Part shown: one piece after another, positions 23,951 through 35,602 of the stretch
Layout: every line of letters starts with the position of its first letter
How positions within the stretch are numbered: the first letter of the stretch is position 1
Origin: Epiperipatus broadwayi
Taxonomy: Eukaryota > Onychophora > Udeonychophora > Euonychophora > Peripatidae
Reading direction: 5' to 3'
Assembly (NCBI GenBank): GCA_028023455.1
Contig: JAQFVV010000018.1
Coordinates: 5,791,800-5,855,799 of the forward strand
DNA: 64,000 nucleotides
The notes under the pieces: generated by a model
Database searches by the model: none
What the model was told of the DNA's origin: nothing
Seen by the model: only the letters and a program-made list of their open reading frames with translations
Translations under genes and position numbers: made by a program

Positions 23951-25440
23951 TCACTTTATTTATTACTTCTTTAGAAATTTAGTTTATAGATGGCCAGTGC
24001 AGTAATGGTACTAAATAGCCAGAGTATTGATCATGGTCAGGATATTTCTTAATATCTCAGCATTGTTTAATTTGTTGTATTTTATTGGAATAGCACCCAG
24101 GTATGTGCATCTGGATAATTATTATTTGTATTTCTGTTCCAGATTTGGATGTGGCTAAAAAATTAGCCTGGTCTATAGTGGACCACTTTCAAATACAGTC
24201 ACAAGTATGACTGTTGATTTATTTTTTATTGTAGATCATTTAGAATGATCAATGATTATTACTTTGCTGATCTTTCATGCTCATTTCTTTATATTTAAAC
24301 TTTTCTTTATTTGGAGATGATGATGGTTTTTCTCATCTCATAAATCAGCCTTAATATAGTGTTCTGTTACAAATGGCTACCCAATTCTCTGACATTGTAA
24401 CTGCATTTTCTTTTATTAATCCTTATTTTCCATGCAGTTATAAATGTCATCTAACTTGTGGACCATTATTTTTTATACTGTTACTATTGGTTCCCAACAT
24501 GAGGTCTAATGATGATAAGGTTGTGATGGTTAGTGACCACATAACTTGCATTCAGAAATGCATCTGAAAAGCAAACTTCTGTATTTTGATGATGCAGAAT
24601 GAATTTATCACATTTCATGGTAATATATTTTAAAGTAATAATAATGTTTATTTTAAGGAGTTTATATTTAAAGTTGAACAAAAAATCAAAGCATGATTTT
24701 GGAGATTGGATTGAGTTTTTGGTTGTTGGAGTTTGTTTAGATATATTTTCAGTTTTGGTGATGGGTGGATGTTTTGTTGCAGTGTTTTCATGCCACTCCT
24801 TGGAGTGTTTTTTCTCATGCATTGATCCAACCCTCTTACAGATTTTCGTATTTTTTATTATTTATCATGGTCCAATTTAACACATTCTTGCCATTATCCC
24901 TAGACTTTTAAATCTTGTAAAAGAGGAAGGCATAGTACTGCATTTCCAGTCCCTAAGATTCAAAGAAGCAGGTCTTTATAAAGAGTTTTCATTATTTTGG
25001 ATTATAGCTTATAGTGTTTAAATTGAGATAGACCTTTGAGTTTTCCTGCTGCATTGTATATTATAATCCAGTGGCTGGATTGCAAGTCAATATGTATTCT
25101 TTTGATGTCAGATTCTCATTAGATTTTTTAGAAAGGTTTTGATAAATTGTTTTTGACATGACAATGCATATGTACTTATAATAAAAATATAAGGGAAATG
25201 GAAATCATCACATGCCTTATACATGATAGAATACGAGAATGAAGTAGGGGAAATAAATCAATCAAATAAAGTATGGTATTCAAGACAATAAGGTTGAAAG
25301 AAAGACAGATTAGGGATGATAATAGATTAGGTGAAGTAGGGTTGCTTGGAAGAAGAAGTGATGGTAAACTTCTTTTATAGAATATCTTTAAAGTTCATAT
25401 TTGTATTTCCTGTGTAAAAAAAATAATTTAACAGTTGTAA
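23951..25440 (+). other. LTR-element interior, nothing certain
   Basis: Overlapping frames on both strands at 24484-24880 (112 and 93 residues) have no recognised domain and read as low-complexity hydrophobic or polar strings. No exon signal was seen. Confidence 0.4.
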
Positions 25441-25489
25441 GACTAAAAGTCTATAATGGAAACATCTATGCTGATAAGAGGAAAAGTGA

Positions 25490-26450
25490 AAAAGATTGAA
25501 GGTGATCAGAAAGAAAGTGATCAGCAACCAATGGGATCAGACAATAGAGGTTGCTTTTATATTAGGCCAATTATTAGAAATGTTTGAAGAAAATAATAAA
25601 ATGAGAGGCCAACAAAGAGAAGATAATAAAAAGAGAGACCAACAAAGAGAAGGTAATAAGAATGACCAACAAAGAGTATATAATAAACAAAGATAAGAAG
25701 GTACTAAAAAGAAACAACAAAGAGAAACAGAAAGTAGAAAAATAACAAAAGAAATGGTGAAAGAAATAAAAGTAGATGTGTTACAGAAAATGGATCAAAA
25801 CAGTAAAAAGATGATTAATGAAATGGTAGACCAAATCAAACAAATTAGAGAAGGTCTGAATGAAGTGAGACAAGGCAAAGAAGAATAAGATGTGAAAATA
25901 AAACAGATACAGAAAGTAATGGATAATAAAATAAGCCAAGTTCAGGAGCCAATAAAATCTGAATAATGAAAGTCAAAGAAGCCTGTAATCTGTACAAGAG
26001 CAAATAGATGGTGAAGCACATTAAATTTTTGCAGGTCAGTGATGATGATAGAATCAGAGAAAGAATAAAAAGTTAGAGAATGATTATGGACAAGATGGTC
26101 AAATTGAAAAAATTGTCATGTCTACATTAAAAAGAAACAACTTGGAAAGAGGCAAAGATAGATATTCAGTATGTAAACCAAATTGGAATTGTATCCAGTT
26201 TCTTAAAATAATGACTTTTCCAGGAAATGCTGGTGAGGCACCCATTGAATTTGTTCATAGTCTGGAAAGATATTTTATCATTCGTGCCATGCCTGAAGAG
26301 GTAACTTTACCAATAGCTTGTAGCCATCTTCAAGGTGCACTACATGCATGGTGGGACTCATCTCCCTTATAATTTTATTCAGTTTAAGCAAGCAATCATG
26401 GAATGCTATTGAAGTGAGGATTAACAGGAAGGGATTAAGCATAATGTATC
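25490..26450 (+). pseudogene. Gypsy-type gag remnant
   Basis: Gag forms the particle of LTR retrotransposons. An upstream part (25496-25696, then broken by stops) is a highly charged QRE/KRDQQRE repeat. 26118-26372 reads through FLKIMTFPGNAGEAPIEFVH, then RYFIIRAMPEEVTLPIACSHLQGAL.AWWDS, in which F.G....P.EF...LE.YF and HLQG.A..WW are typical of Gypsy-type capsid regions. Several in-frame stops and frameshifts separate the pieces. It lies inside the LTR pair 20854/28625, in the same orientation. Confidence 0.65.
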
Positions 26451-27079
26451 CCAGGAGAAATATCCTCTTTGTGAACCCTATATTCTATTTTTTAGAAAGC
26501 AATTAGCGAAATATTCTCTCCAAGAATTATAAATAATAAGAGTTTTAAGACAGCTGCCCAAGCTATATTGAAAGCATGCTAATTTGCACTGCAGATGTAA
26601 AATTGACCAAGTGGCTAAACTGTTAAATGTATTTACAGCAGCAACCTGCATATTCTGAAAAAGGAGGATTTAAACTTCCAACTAAGTCAATATAGAGGAA
26701 ACAATCTACATATAAATGTCATCCAATATGGGAGATGAAAAATCAAGTCACCGCCATGGTACCAGGAACAAGATATGAAGTGTCACCATGGAAGAGAAAG
26801 GAAATAAGATCAACTGGTAGCTTCAATAGTTCTACAAAAAATAATTAGAAGATCCAGAAGTGGATCAGAACTCTCATCAAGGAAATATTCATCAGGTATA
26901 GGATCCTTCATACCCTGTCAAACTCTAACAATTAAATTAACCAGAAGCAGCTCACCTCTCAACAGTTATTTATAAGAGATCTAATCATGATTCTCAGTCT
27001 CCCAAAGCAGGATGCAGTTCTGCTTATGATAAGGAAATGAATAAAAGCAAAATGATGAAACAGAAATTAAGGAAAGATA

Positions 27080-27180
27080 CTTTGTGGAAATTGTGGGTAA
27101 TTATTATGAAGTATGATAGCTTTGTTTCCAGGGCTGATGGTGGGTAAGTGACGTTCTTATAGATATAGGGATATAGTATG
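27080..27180 (+). pseudogene. zinc-knuckle and protease traces
   Basis: CGNCG at 27083-27097 is the start of a CCHC zinc knuckle, now followed by stops. About 60 bp later a frame reads VTFL then IDIGI, resembling the LIDTGA active-site loop of retroviral-type aspartic proteases but with the second Asp-Thr-Gly altered. The order after gag supports the family call. Individually weak. Confidence 0.4.
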
Positions 27181-27759
27181 TTTATGGTTTATGATGCTCC
27201 AAAGTTTTAACTCTGGACTACACCTACCTAAGGTTTAAACTTTTTCCAAATAAGCCCCTCGGAAAAACAGGCCTTTCTATTAGTAGAGTACTGTGTTGTC
27301 TACCAGGCACAGAACTGCATCAATGTGGAGCCTGTAAGACTCAAATTGAATAACCAAGGTAGTCCATTTCATCAAACATGTTTCATTATTTTTTCAATGT
27401 GTTCTTTAGATAGTAAGTTGTGATTGTGCTTTAATTGAGATGCTTTTATGGTGCTCATGCTGCATTGCAAACTTGTATTCTGTGATGAGGATTTCTGTCC
27501 ATCATGGCACTGGAAGCAGAAATGATTATGTTATGTCAATATTCACCCCATCTCCAAAAAAAATGAGACACTTTTGATCAAATAGTCTGACATGGCTTAA
27601 TAAATTATATCCCAGCTTGAAAGTCTGTGGAAAATGTTAATGTGTAGCAAAGCATGATTAACAAATTTTTGTTGTAGTGAAATAAAATTGGATGAGTCAA
27701 ACTAAAATATGAAGAAAGGGTTTCAACGTAATTTCATTTTCCATATAAGACCAGGCTAA

Positions 27760-28625
27760 TGTAATCAGTTGGCAAACTAGCTGCATTAAAAATAATTAGA
27801 TAAATAGCAACATGTTACTCACGTTTAGTTTAGTTATTTAATTAATGTGAAAAATAATATTTAATTTTTCCATGCATATTTTTTATAATAATAATGGGTC
27901 TTCCATTAACTAAATATTTTAAGTCCCAGTATGATAGTATGAAAATTCTCAAAATTAAATTTATTAAATAATAATACGATTTTAATATGGGGATATTTTA
28001 ATAAGTTATAAATGATTATACAAGAGAGAGAAAACCCTAAAAGATTGTACACAATTTTTTAACTCTTTTCAGTAATTATAATTAAATTAGTAGTTTAATT
28101 TAGATTATGAAAATATACTAAGAGAAAAATTATTTTCTCTTTTTTGTAAATTATTCAATATATATTAATTTTAATGTTAAAAGAAAGTTTTATTTAAGAA
28201 ACGAATATTAAGATTTTAATAAAAAAAAAATTAATTAGTTAGAGTTGTTTCTTTTTCTTTTCTCTTTATCTCCCTTCAATGCAAAAATCAAATCAATGCA
28301 ATTAACTGATTATCCTGTTTCCTTTTTCAATATTTTTTTTTTAAATTAAAAAGTAATGTCAAGGAGTTTCTGATGTTAATCTAAGTTTTTGGCTTATTTT
28401 TCAATGTCTAAGTTTATGGAGGGAAATAGCCAAACAATTTCATTTATAAAATTTTATCTAATTGATTGTTATAAAAATTATCATATAGTAGACGCATTGT
28501 GATTGGCTTATAGGCAAGATTGTTCTACCAAAAAAAATAAGAGTTACTAAGTCAGAAGACCAAGTGTCAGGTAAGAAATAGATTTCTAACTTAGTTGTTG
28601 AAAAGAGAGCAGTCAGAATTATCCT
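27760..28625 (+). repeat. 3' LTR
   Basis: Direct-repeat partner of 20854-21722. It starts TGTAATCAGTTGGC; similarity ends after GAGAGCAGTC near 28613-28625. A purine tract (GAAGAAAGGG near 27712) lies some 40 bp upstream, farther than usual for a polypurine tract. Confidence 0.65.
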
Positions 28626-30226
28626 ATACTTATCAAGGCCCCATTATTGCCTACATATTCCCGACCAAAGAAATAGAAATCAAAACCTTCGAAATTAACC
28701 CTATATAGACCTGAACTGTGTATTAGCCCTCTGGAAGAAATCAGCCGGACAGAGCCTTATGCCTCGAAATAAACGAATATTTTCATATTATAACTAGGGC
28801 TTAAATCCTTCAGCTTAATATAAAAACAAAATTGTGCCTACAATAAGATGTATAATCATTTAAATATCATTAATTACTTTATTATGTATTTTTTTTATTA
28901 TTACATGTAGTGAAGTCTTAGTTTCAAGATTTCATATTTTTAATTTATTTATCCGAGAGTGTATTGCAAGTTTATATTTTATATGCTTAGTGTTTTTTTT
29001 TTTATATTACTAACTCTTGATAAATGCTTGGACAGATATTAGTAATTTTCTTTTAACTCACATGTCTCTTTTGCGTTATAAATAATTTAGATAAGCTTGG
29101 TTTGCATTTCTTGCAGACCGTAAATCTTTTGGCTAGTGATTTAGTGAGTGTATTGTTCTGTTGTTCTTAAACAGTAGAGATTTTGGTTTACCTATCTTTC
29201 AGATTATATAATACCATAATCTTTGCTTTTTCTTTTGTCGGAATCGACCTTGAAAGTCTTAAACATGACTTTTCTTGAGCGTTTACAGGCATTTGACATT
29301 CTTATGTCCCAATGTTTCTTTTCCAGGCTAAGGAAAGCTCTTGTGTGCTGTTCGTTCATGTCTGTGCAAGATCGTTCTTTTTGTTTTAAATCTCTAACTA
29401 AAGAAAACTGGAATTTGTTTATATAAATCGCTAGCATTGTTAAGTAAAGGCTATTCCAAGCATTCTTCCACAAGAACATTAATGATGAAGATAAACTCGC
29501 CATTAATCATCTCCCAGTTGATAGAAGTTTAATAATTTTCTTTCTATGTTGTAAAAGTAGCTCTTTATCTAATTACTTAAGAATAATTTGATGGTTAGCT
29601 GTAACTGGTTAACAGAAAAAATATCAGTTTCAACAGATTTGAATTCCATGTCATGAACATTATAGATAGATGCATTAATCATTACACTATAAGGCCTTTC
29701 AGCAACAATATTCATCACTAATTATAACTTTTGTAAATGTATTAAGCTTTTTAATTGAATCTTTTATAGTAAGATTTTATCTTTTTTGATTTTGTGAATA
29801 ATGTATCTTTAAAAAAGATAGATATAAATGTTTTTTTTTTTTCTAATTAGCATCAGCTCTCCTATGTTACATTGTTTTTATTTTATATAATTCAACAACT
29901 GCAAAAAGTTTTATTTTCATTAATTAATTTGTACCAGTTTTAATCTTTAATAAATGTATTAAATATGATAAAGTAAATATAAGTCTTAAATAATACTTTA
30001 GATTGAAGTCATCTCTTTCATAAATATTTCTTATGAGGATAATCATCTGCTAATGACTGAGGAATTTTGAGATTTGTTTTTCTTTTTACTTTATTTTCCA
30101 GCCAAAACTATTTACTAATCAATATTGATTGACTAAGTGGATTTGCTCATATTAAAACATATAAATATTGTATTAATACCTTTTATTCTTTTAGTAGTAT
30201 TGTATTTTTTATTTTTTTTTATGTAG
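28626..30226 (+). other. intron stretch with a 99-residue minus-strand frame
   Basis: 28626-28800 is slightly less A+T-rich without identity. 29204-29503 on the minus strand is an open frame of 99 codons encoding a Lys/Arg/Ser-rich sequence with no recognised family; it may be chance, a fragment of an old element, or an antisense exon. The remainder is A+T-rich and ends with the acceptor tract for the exon at 30227. Confidence 0.35.
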
Positions 30227-30276
30227 AAAAAGATACTTTGGATGTTTGGGTCAATGGACAGAAAATGGAGACTGCA
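30227..30276 (+). CDS. FAIM: FAIM short internal coding exon
   Basis: A 50 bp exon. The first two bases complete the split Glu codon from the exon ending at 467; the remaining 48 encode KDTLDVWVNGQKMETA, which matches the family segment around the VW.NGK..ETAGEF motif. The acceptor is a T-rich tract ending ATGTAG (30226). The donor is GTACGT at 30277, leaving phase 0. The exon is too short to stand out as an open reading frame and is identified from homology plus exact phase agreement with both neighbours. Confidence 0.95.
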
Positions 30277-31051
30277 GTACGTAAATATCTTCTTTTTTTT
30301 TTTTTTTTTTAGGTATAATTAAATATTATTAATAATAATTACAATCAAACTCTATGTGTAAATGTATAACTAGGTTAATCTATTTCCCATTATATAAAAT
30401 ATACCAGAAATAAAATAGTCTTCTTATTTAAAGAATAAATTTCAAAAAAGATTAATGTCTTTTTCTTTTTTTTAAATACATATAAAACTAACCTTCCATA
30501 CAAAGCATAACAGAATCTTATTTTATGCTTTCACATTTATTTTATTTTTCAATTACATGTGAAATATAGTGTAAAAAATAAATACTTGTTAAAGTAAATA
30601 AATAAAACTCAAAATATTAAATTATAAAGATTATTAATTACTTAGTGCATTCACCATGTTCTAAAGTAAAATAAAAAGGTCACTATTCTAATGGAAAACT
30701 TGAAAAAGGCTAAAAGTATACACATTTATGATATTTAATTACTATTATTTTATTAAATAATATTAATTATAAAGTGTAAATTCTATCAAACATTTCAACT
30801 TAAATGAATATTCATACTTTTTAAAAGGCTTATAATAAACATTTATAATGGTGTTTTTAGTATTAAGATATTCGAATAAATCATTGATGAGCAATTGAAA
30901 ATTATCACTTACAATGATTGTGATGATTGTCGCTTGGTTTTATATTGGTTTTTATCTCTGTTTGTCTTCAAGCAGAGAACAAAATTCCTAAGTCATTTCT
31001 CTCCTCTGAAGTTTTTTAATTCTTTATCAGTAAGATCTTGAATTGATTCTT

Positions 31052-31330
31052 ACCATTGATGCATCAGCATATGCAAGTAGAATCATTATTTATAACATGA
31101 TATCAATGAGACCAATAGTTTGTGTGTCATATATCCTATCCAATACAGAAAAAAATATTGGCAATTAGAAAAAGCTTTGGCTACTACTTTTGGTACTAAA
31201 AACTTTATGAATATCTATGTGGAAAATATTTCAAAGTAATCATGGATCACCAACTTTTAATAGAAATATTGACAAGAACTAAAGCCTACTTGTTCACATT
31301 AGCTTTTGAATATTAAGATACAAGGACCTA
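31052..31330 (+). pseudogene. Gypsy-type RNase H remnant
   Basis: Reads TIDASAYASRIIIYN, then SMRPIVCVSYILSNTEKN, then EKALATTFGTKNF.IY, corresponding to the DAS.YG..L, RPI...S..L...E.NY and E.LA.......F..Y.G strings of Gypsy RNase H domains. Stops and a frameshift interrupt it. It is outside the LTR pair ending at 28625, so it is either a second element or a displaced pol fragment. 31331-32930 shows no further clear domain. Confidence 0.55.
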
Positions 31331-32932
31331 CTTAGTAGTTTATGATTATTATTTAGAATTCAATAGCACATATGGATATATTATCTAAATTTCTAGTAAT
31401 TCTGAATTATTTTCAGAAATAACAGGTGAGCAACTATATAGATTGTATGATCTTTTGAAATAATCAATAATAAAATGATGGATTAGAAATAAATGCTAAT
31501 GGATATCAACCTCTGAAGTGACTAAGAGGATGTAATCTCTTTCTATCCCAAAATATTGTGTAGAATATTCTGGAATACTAGGGAAAAGATATCAATATCT
31601 AGAAGATGATGTTATGGGGTGACCAAAATGATATATTTGAACAAGGGGAGAGATCTCGAATTAATACTTAACTGATATCTTGGAAATAATTTGAATAAAA
31701 GCTTTTATGTTTAAATAGATGTAGAATAATAACATAAACAATACTAGAGTGATTACGTTGGTAGATCTGATCAAGCAGGAAGTTCTTAAATTTAATACTT
31801 AACTGTCATTCTGAAGTAGTTTGTGTAAAACTTGTTAGTGGATAGAGATAAATAGACAGAAGAATCAACTAAATAATGTGACTTGTAACAAAGCAAAATG
31901 AAATTTTTAGTAACGAATATAGTCCTTGACTTGAAGCAATCAAACTCTAAACAAATAGAATGTGTTGACTATGCAGAACTTTTTCATAATCAAGGGTTTT
32001 TGTTACTGTAGATGCTGCGTTTAAAAGAATATATTGCAGATTTGTTTGAAATACCATTCTAAGGAAAGTCTTATAAAACTGTTTCTCGTTAATAATGATA
32101 TAGCATTTATAGATGGAAGGTTCAAAGCAATCGTGAATAACTGGTAAATGTCTCATTTGTTGACATCACTTAATGATCTTCATTCAATTAACATAGAACT
32201 GCGAAGCAATTAAAGCTATAATTTTAGAGAAAATGAGATTGAATATTATACTTAATATTTGTATATATTTCAATTTTCCATCAATATGCAACTCCAGCAA
32301 TAATAAATGAAGAAAGGCTGGAGTTGTTAATAGATAGAAAACTATATATTGGCTGTTTATTAATACCAATAAATATAAAGTTAGAAAGACTTGTAAATAA
32401 CAATTTTAAAGTAAGTGAACTTATCTTGATCAGAAAAGCTTAAGAGTATAAATGAATTAAAAGACAAATTAAAAAGGTGATTTATTTATATATTAAAAAT
32501 ACAAAATGGTGTTAAATATAGAAAAGATAGTACTCTTTTTCATCCTAACAGATATTAAAAGGTGATGATAAATAGTAGAACTAAAAGTTTATATTGATGA
32601 AAAGAAGAACCCAATGATACCAGCAAGAAATCTGGAATTCAAAAACTTAAAAATTATAGACCTCAATAATCAAGCTAGACCAACAGCATAGAAAGACTTG
32701 CAGAGTTAGAAGATCCCCTGGATATTTAAAGAATTAATCGATTTAAAGTTAGAATCTCTGTATTTCGGGAATAGAGGGAAATATCTATCATGCATATAAG
32801 TAAAATATAATAAAGTTTATAGTAAAGTTTTCTTATAATGATGAATGTAAAGAATATGTAATTTTTGTTAAATAAAAAAATATTTTTCTATGTAGAATGA
32901 TAATCAAACAAGAGTCAAGAATTAAGAATATA

Positions 32933-33830
32933 CCTGGGTCTCGTTTTATGCGGTAGATAAGTTCCTCAGAAAACGCGCACAAAAATAGACTTAACTTACC
33001 TTGAAAAATGTGGATAGGGGTTGTAATTTTCAGAAATCGCATAAAAGCAAAGCAAGAAGGAAAAATTACTTTAAAATTCGCATTAAAAAAATAAGGAAAC
33101 AAAGTATGATTAATAAAAAATTTCAAATATTTGAAAAAAAATAATACAATACAATTTTTTTTTCCTTTTTTTATTAACTACAGTATTTAATTTTTTCATA
33201 CATATTTTAATCATTAGTGGTTATTTGTCTATTTGACAATAGGCATTCGTTTGTGAAATGTTAAGAAATCAGATTCGTCATATGACATACAACTAGCGCC
33301 ACTTTCAGTCTTGAATTGTGTTAAATAGTTTTTTGTTTCTATATTAAAAAAATGAGATCGTAATCAAAACAAAAAGATTATAGATTATCATTAGAAAGAT
33401 TATTTTCAGTTTATAAAATCAATAAAATCTTTGTTATTATTTATTTTAAAAATCTAATAAATTATTTATTTCTGTTATAATTAACAAAATTACATTCTAA
33501 AAGTTTAAAATTATTGAATATTTATTGTGATATTTATTTACATAGTATAAATCTATTATTATTATTTACTCATTAGTATGAGTAGGTTATTTACATAGAA
33601 GCTAATATTCTAAATACAGCTTCTGGCCATATTCATGTTAGCTGCTAATATAACATTATATTTTTGAAAAAAAAAAAAAAAAAGTATTTCAAGTCAAAAT
33701 AAGTTATTAATAATTTAAATTTCTTGATATCTAATAAATATAGTGAAATGTGAAAGATATTAAGAAGAAACATGAATCACATAACTTCAAAATCGCATTA
33801 AAATAATCCGCATAAAACGAGACCCAGGTG
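32933..33830. mobile_element. 898 bp TA-flanked element with pogo/Tigger-like ends
   Basis: Terminal inverted repeats CTGGGTCTCGTTTTATGCGG (32934-32953) and its complement (33808-33827) are identical over that length, and TA lies on both sides (32931-32932, 33831-33832). A C...CTCGTTTTATGCG-type end and TA duplication resemble pogo/Tigger members of the Tc1/mariner superfamily. Subterminal CGCATAAAA/CGCATTAAAA strings recur near 33035, 33078 and 33793. There is no transposase; the open frame at 32833-33126 on the minus strand starts outside the element and is not meaningful. It is therefore a non-autonomous copy. Confidence 0.8.
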
Positions 33831-35047
33831 TATATATTTTTAAAGTTAAAATTTAATTAATTAATACTTTAGAAGTTTGAAATTAGGATCAGTTTAGAAA
33901 AACAGACTAATGCAATATCAAATTAACTATTTGAATTTAAAGATATTTTTGCAGAACAAGGTGGCAACTTTAATCCCAGATTTATTTATTTTGACTAAAT
34001 AAACTAATAATGGGTTATACTGATATCTTTATTAGTTATGCAAGCTTTTAGGAACTATATGGATATGAATATTTAATTTAAATTAAAGTATAATATGTAT
34101 TTGTATTTTACATATCAATTTATCAATAAATGGCCAAGTTAGTAATTAGTGTGATCTAATTTTGTCCATAAGATTTTTCTAAAAGAAATTTACTTTCATA
34201 TCTAGCAGGAAGAAAATATGTTAGAAAAGAATTGAAGCTTGATCACTTACTTGGGTTACAAAAAAGGAAAACCAAATTATAAAAACTTGACTAATAGTAA
34301 AAAAAAAAATGGCAAATGTATTGTTATTAATAAAATTGTGATAATCATCTAAAAACAAATTCTTGACTTTTCACTGAGCGGAAATAACAATTATTATTAT
34401 TATCATCACTATCATTGATTTCATTATTATTGTTGTTGTTATTGAAGTACTTTATTTGTAAATTGGAATAAAAGTAAATATATTTTCTTCTTAATCTCAT
34501 TATTTCTAATCTGATTTTTTGTTAATGCTTGAGTAAAAAATAACTTGAAATATTTGTTAAGCTGTAATATTATTTTTTCAAATATATGAACTTTATATAT
34601 GAATTTTTATAAATAATCTTTTAGAAAACTTTTGTACTGATTGATTGACTATCTACATTCCGTATTGCAATTAGTGAAAACTGCTTCATATTATAACCTT
34701 TATTTTTATTTTTAGAAATAAGTTCATCAACATTTAGCTGACCAACTAAAATCCTCTAGATAATAATTGCTAGATTTTTATGCTGGTTGGCTTGCTTAAT
34801 TGTCATCTATGACTAGTTACCTGAAAGAAAAATTCTGCTTTTGATCTTAAAACACTTCCAAATCTCATGACTTTCTCAAGTTTCACATTATGGTCATGAT
34901 AGTTAGAGTCATTAACTGCTATAGCTTTTTTTTTTCATTGTTCCTAAATTTTATACAGATTATTTGTTTAATTTTCCTTGATATTGGATTAGTGCAATAT
35001 TAATATATAAATCTAGACTGTAACTATATTGATAAAAAGTTGAAATT

Positions 35048-35070
35048 AATAATAATAATAATAATAATAA
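35048..35070. repeat. (AAT)n microsatellite
   Basis: Uninterrupted TAA/AAT run of about eight units in the last FAIM intron. Confidence 0.9.
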
Positions 35071-35452
35071 CTTTGTATATATGATTGCATTACATACCCT
35101 GTGGCAAACTCAGCTCTGACACTTTGTTGTTCATAATTCTTATGGATTCTTAATCAATATACCATTCAATTTTTTTATTTTATACTATTACATTTTTTTT
35201 ATCAAAATTTCTACATATTGGGGTTTCCCTTCTTTTTTTTTTATGATTGAAGTATCATTTTTAAATAAGTAGTTTTTTTTAATCTAACAATCATCTTATT
35301 ATAATATGAACAGATTTTTTTTTTTAATTTTCCACCCAAAAAAACATTTGTTAGATGATGGGAGATATGTATATTGCCACAGTTATTTATTACATTCAAT
35401 GTTGGCTTTATTTATTTATTTATTTTATTCTTTATCACTTTCTTTTATTTAG

Positions 35453-35602
35453 GGTGAGTTTGTAGATGGTGGAACTGAAACTCATTTTGAAATTGGTAAT
35501 CATTCAGCATATATTGAAGCTATCAGTAGTGGAAACAAGAGAGAAGGCATTATCCACACACTTTATGTTGATGGCAATGAGGTTGCTGAATCCATCGAAT
35601 AA
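35453..35602 (+). CDS. FAIM: FAIM terminal coding exon with stop
   Basis: Reads GEFVDGGTETHFEIGNH, then AYIEAISSGNKREGIIHTL, then YVDGNEVAESIE and a TAA at 35600-35602; 49 codons. FVD.GTETHF, IGNH and SGKRKEGIIHTL-type strings are hallmarks of the FAIM C-terminus, and the end falls at the family's usual end point. The acceptor AG is at 35451-35452 and the phase agrees with the 30227-30276 exon. With the two upstream exons, 140 residues of FAIM are encoded in this window without frameshift or internal stop, so the gene looks functional. Confidence 0.97.
   Translation, partial: GEFVDGGTETHFEIGNHSAYIEAISSGNKREGIIHTLYVDGNEVAESIE

Larger units (their letters stand above)
20854..28625 (+). mobile_element. 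degraded Gypsy-type LTR retrotransposon
   Basis: Two direct repeats of about 870 bp (20854-21722 and 27760-28625) flank 6 kb that contains, in order, a gag-like region (25490-26372), a CGNCG zinc-knuckle trace (27083-27097) and a protease-like LIDIG string (about 27150-27170). Both repeats start TGTAATCAGTTG, as expected for LTRs. No reverse transcriptase, RNase H or integrase lies between the protease trace and the 3' LTR, so pol is deleted. The 5' leader is unusually long because other repeats (23005-23950) are nested in it. The LTRs differ by many substitutions and indels, so the insertion is old. Confidence 0.65.
468..30226 (+). other. FAIM: FAIM intron, 29.8 kb, filled with mobile elements
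   Basis: Bounded by GTAAGT at 468 and a T-rich tract with TAG ending at 30226. The phases match: one base of the Glu codon lies before the intron and two after. No other convincing host exon was found inside. The recognisable contents are annotated separately: foldback repeat, Penelope-like pieces, Gypsy-type LTR element and short repeats. Confidence 0.9.
30277..35452 (+). other. FAIM: FAIM last intron, 5.2 kb
   Basis: Phase-0 intron from GTACGT to a TTTATTTAG acceptor ending at 35452. It contains a decayed Gypsy RNase H remnant (31052-31330), an 898 bp TA-flanked element (32933-33830), a short (AAT)n run (35048-35070) and otherwise A+T-rich sequence. In 33840-35450 I see nothing beyond simple repeats such as the ATT/GTT run near 34393-34442. 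Confidence 0.9.

Noticed and set aside
24484-24880. Overlapping 112- and 93-residue frames on opposite strands
   Set aside because: No recognised motif, no splice or start context, and both lie inside a decayed LTR element.
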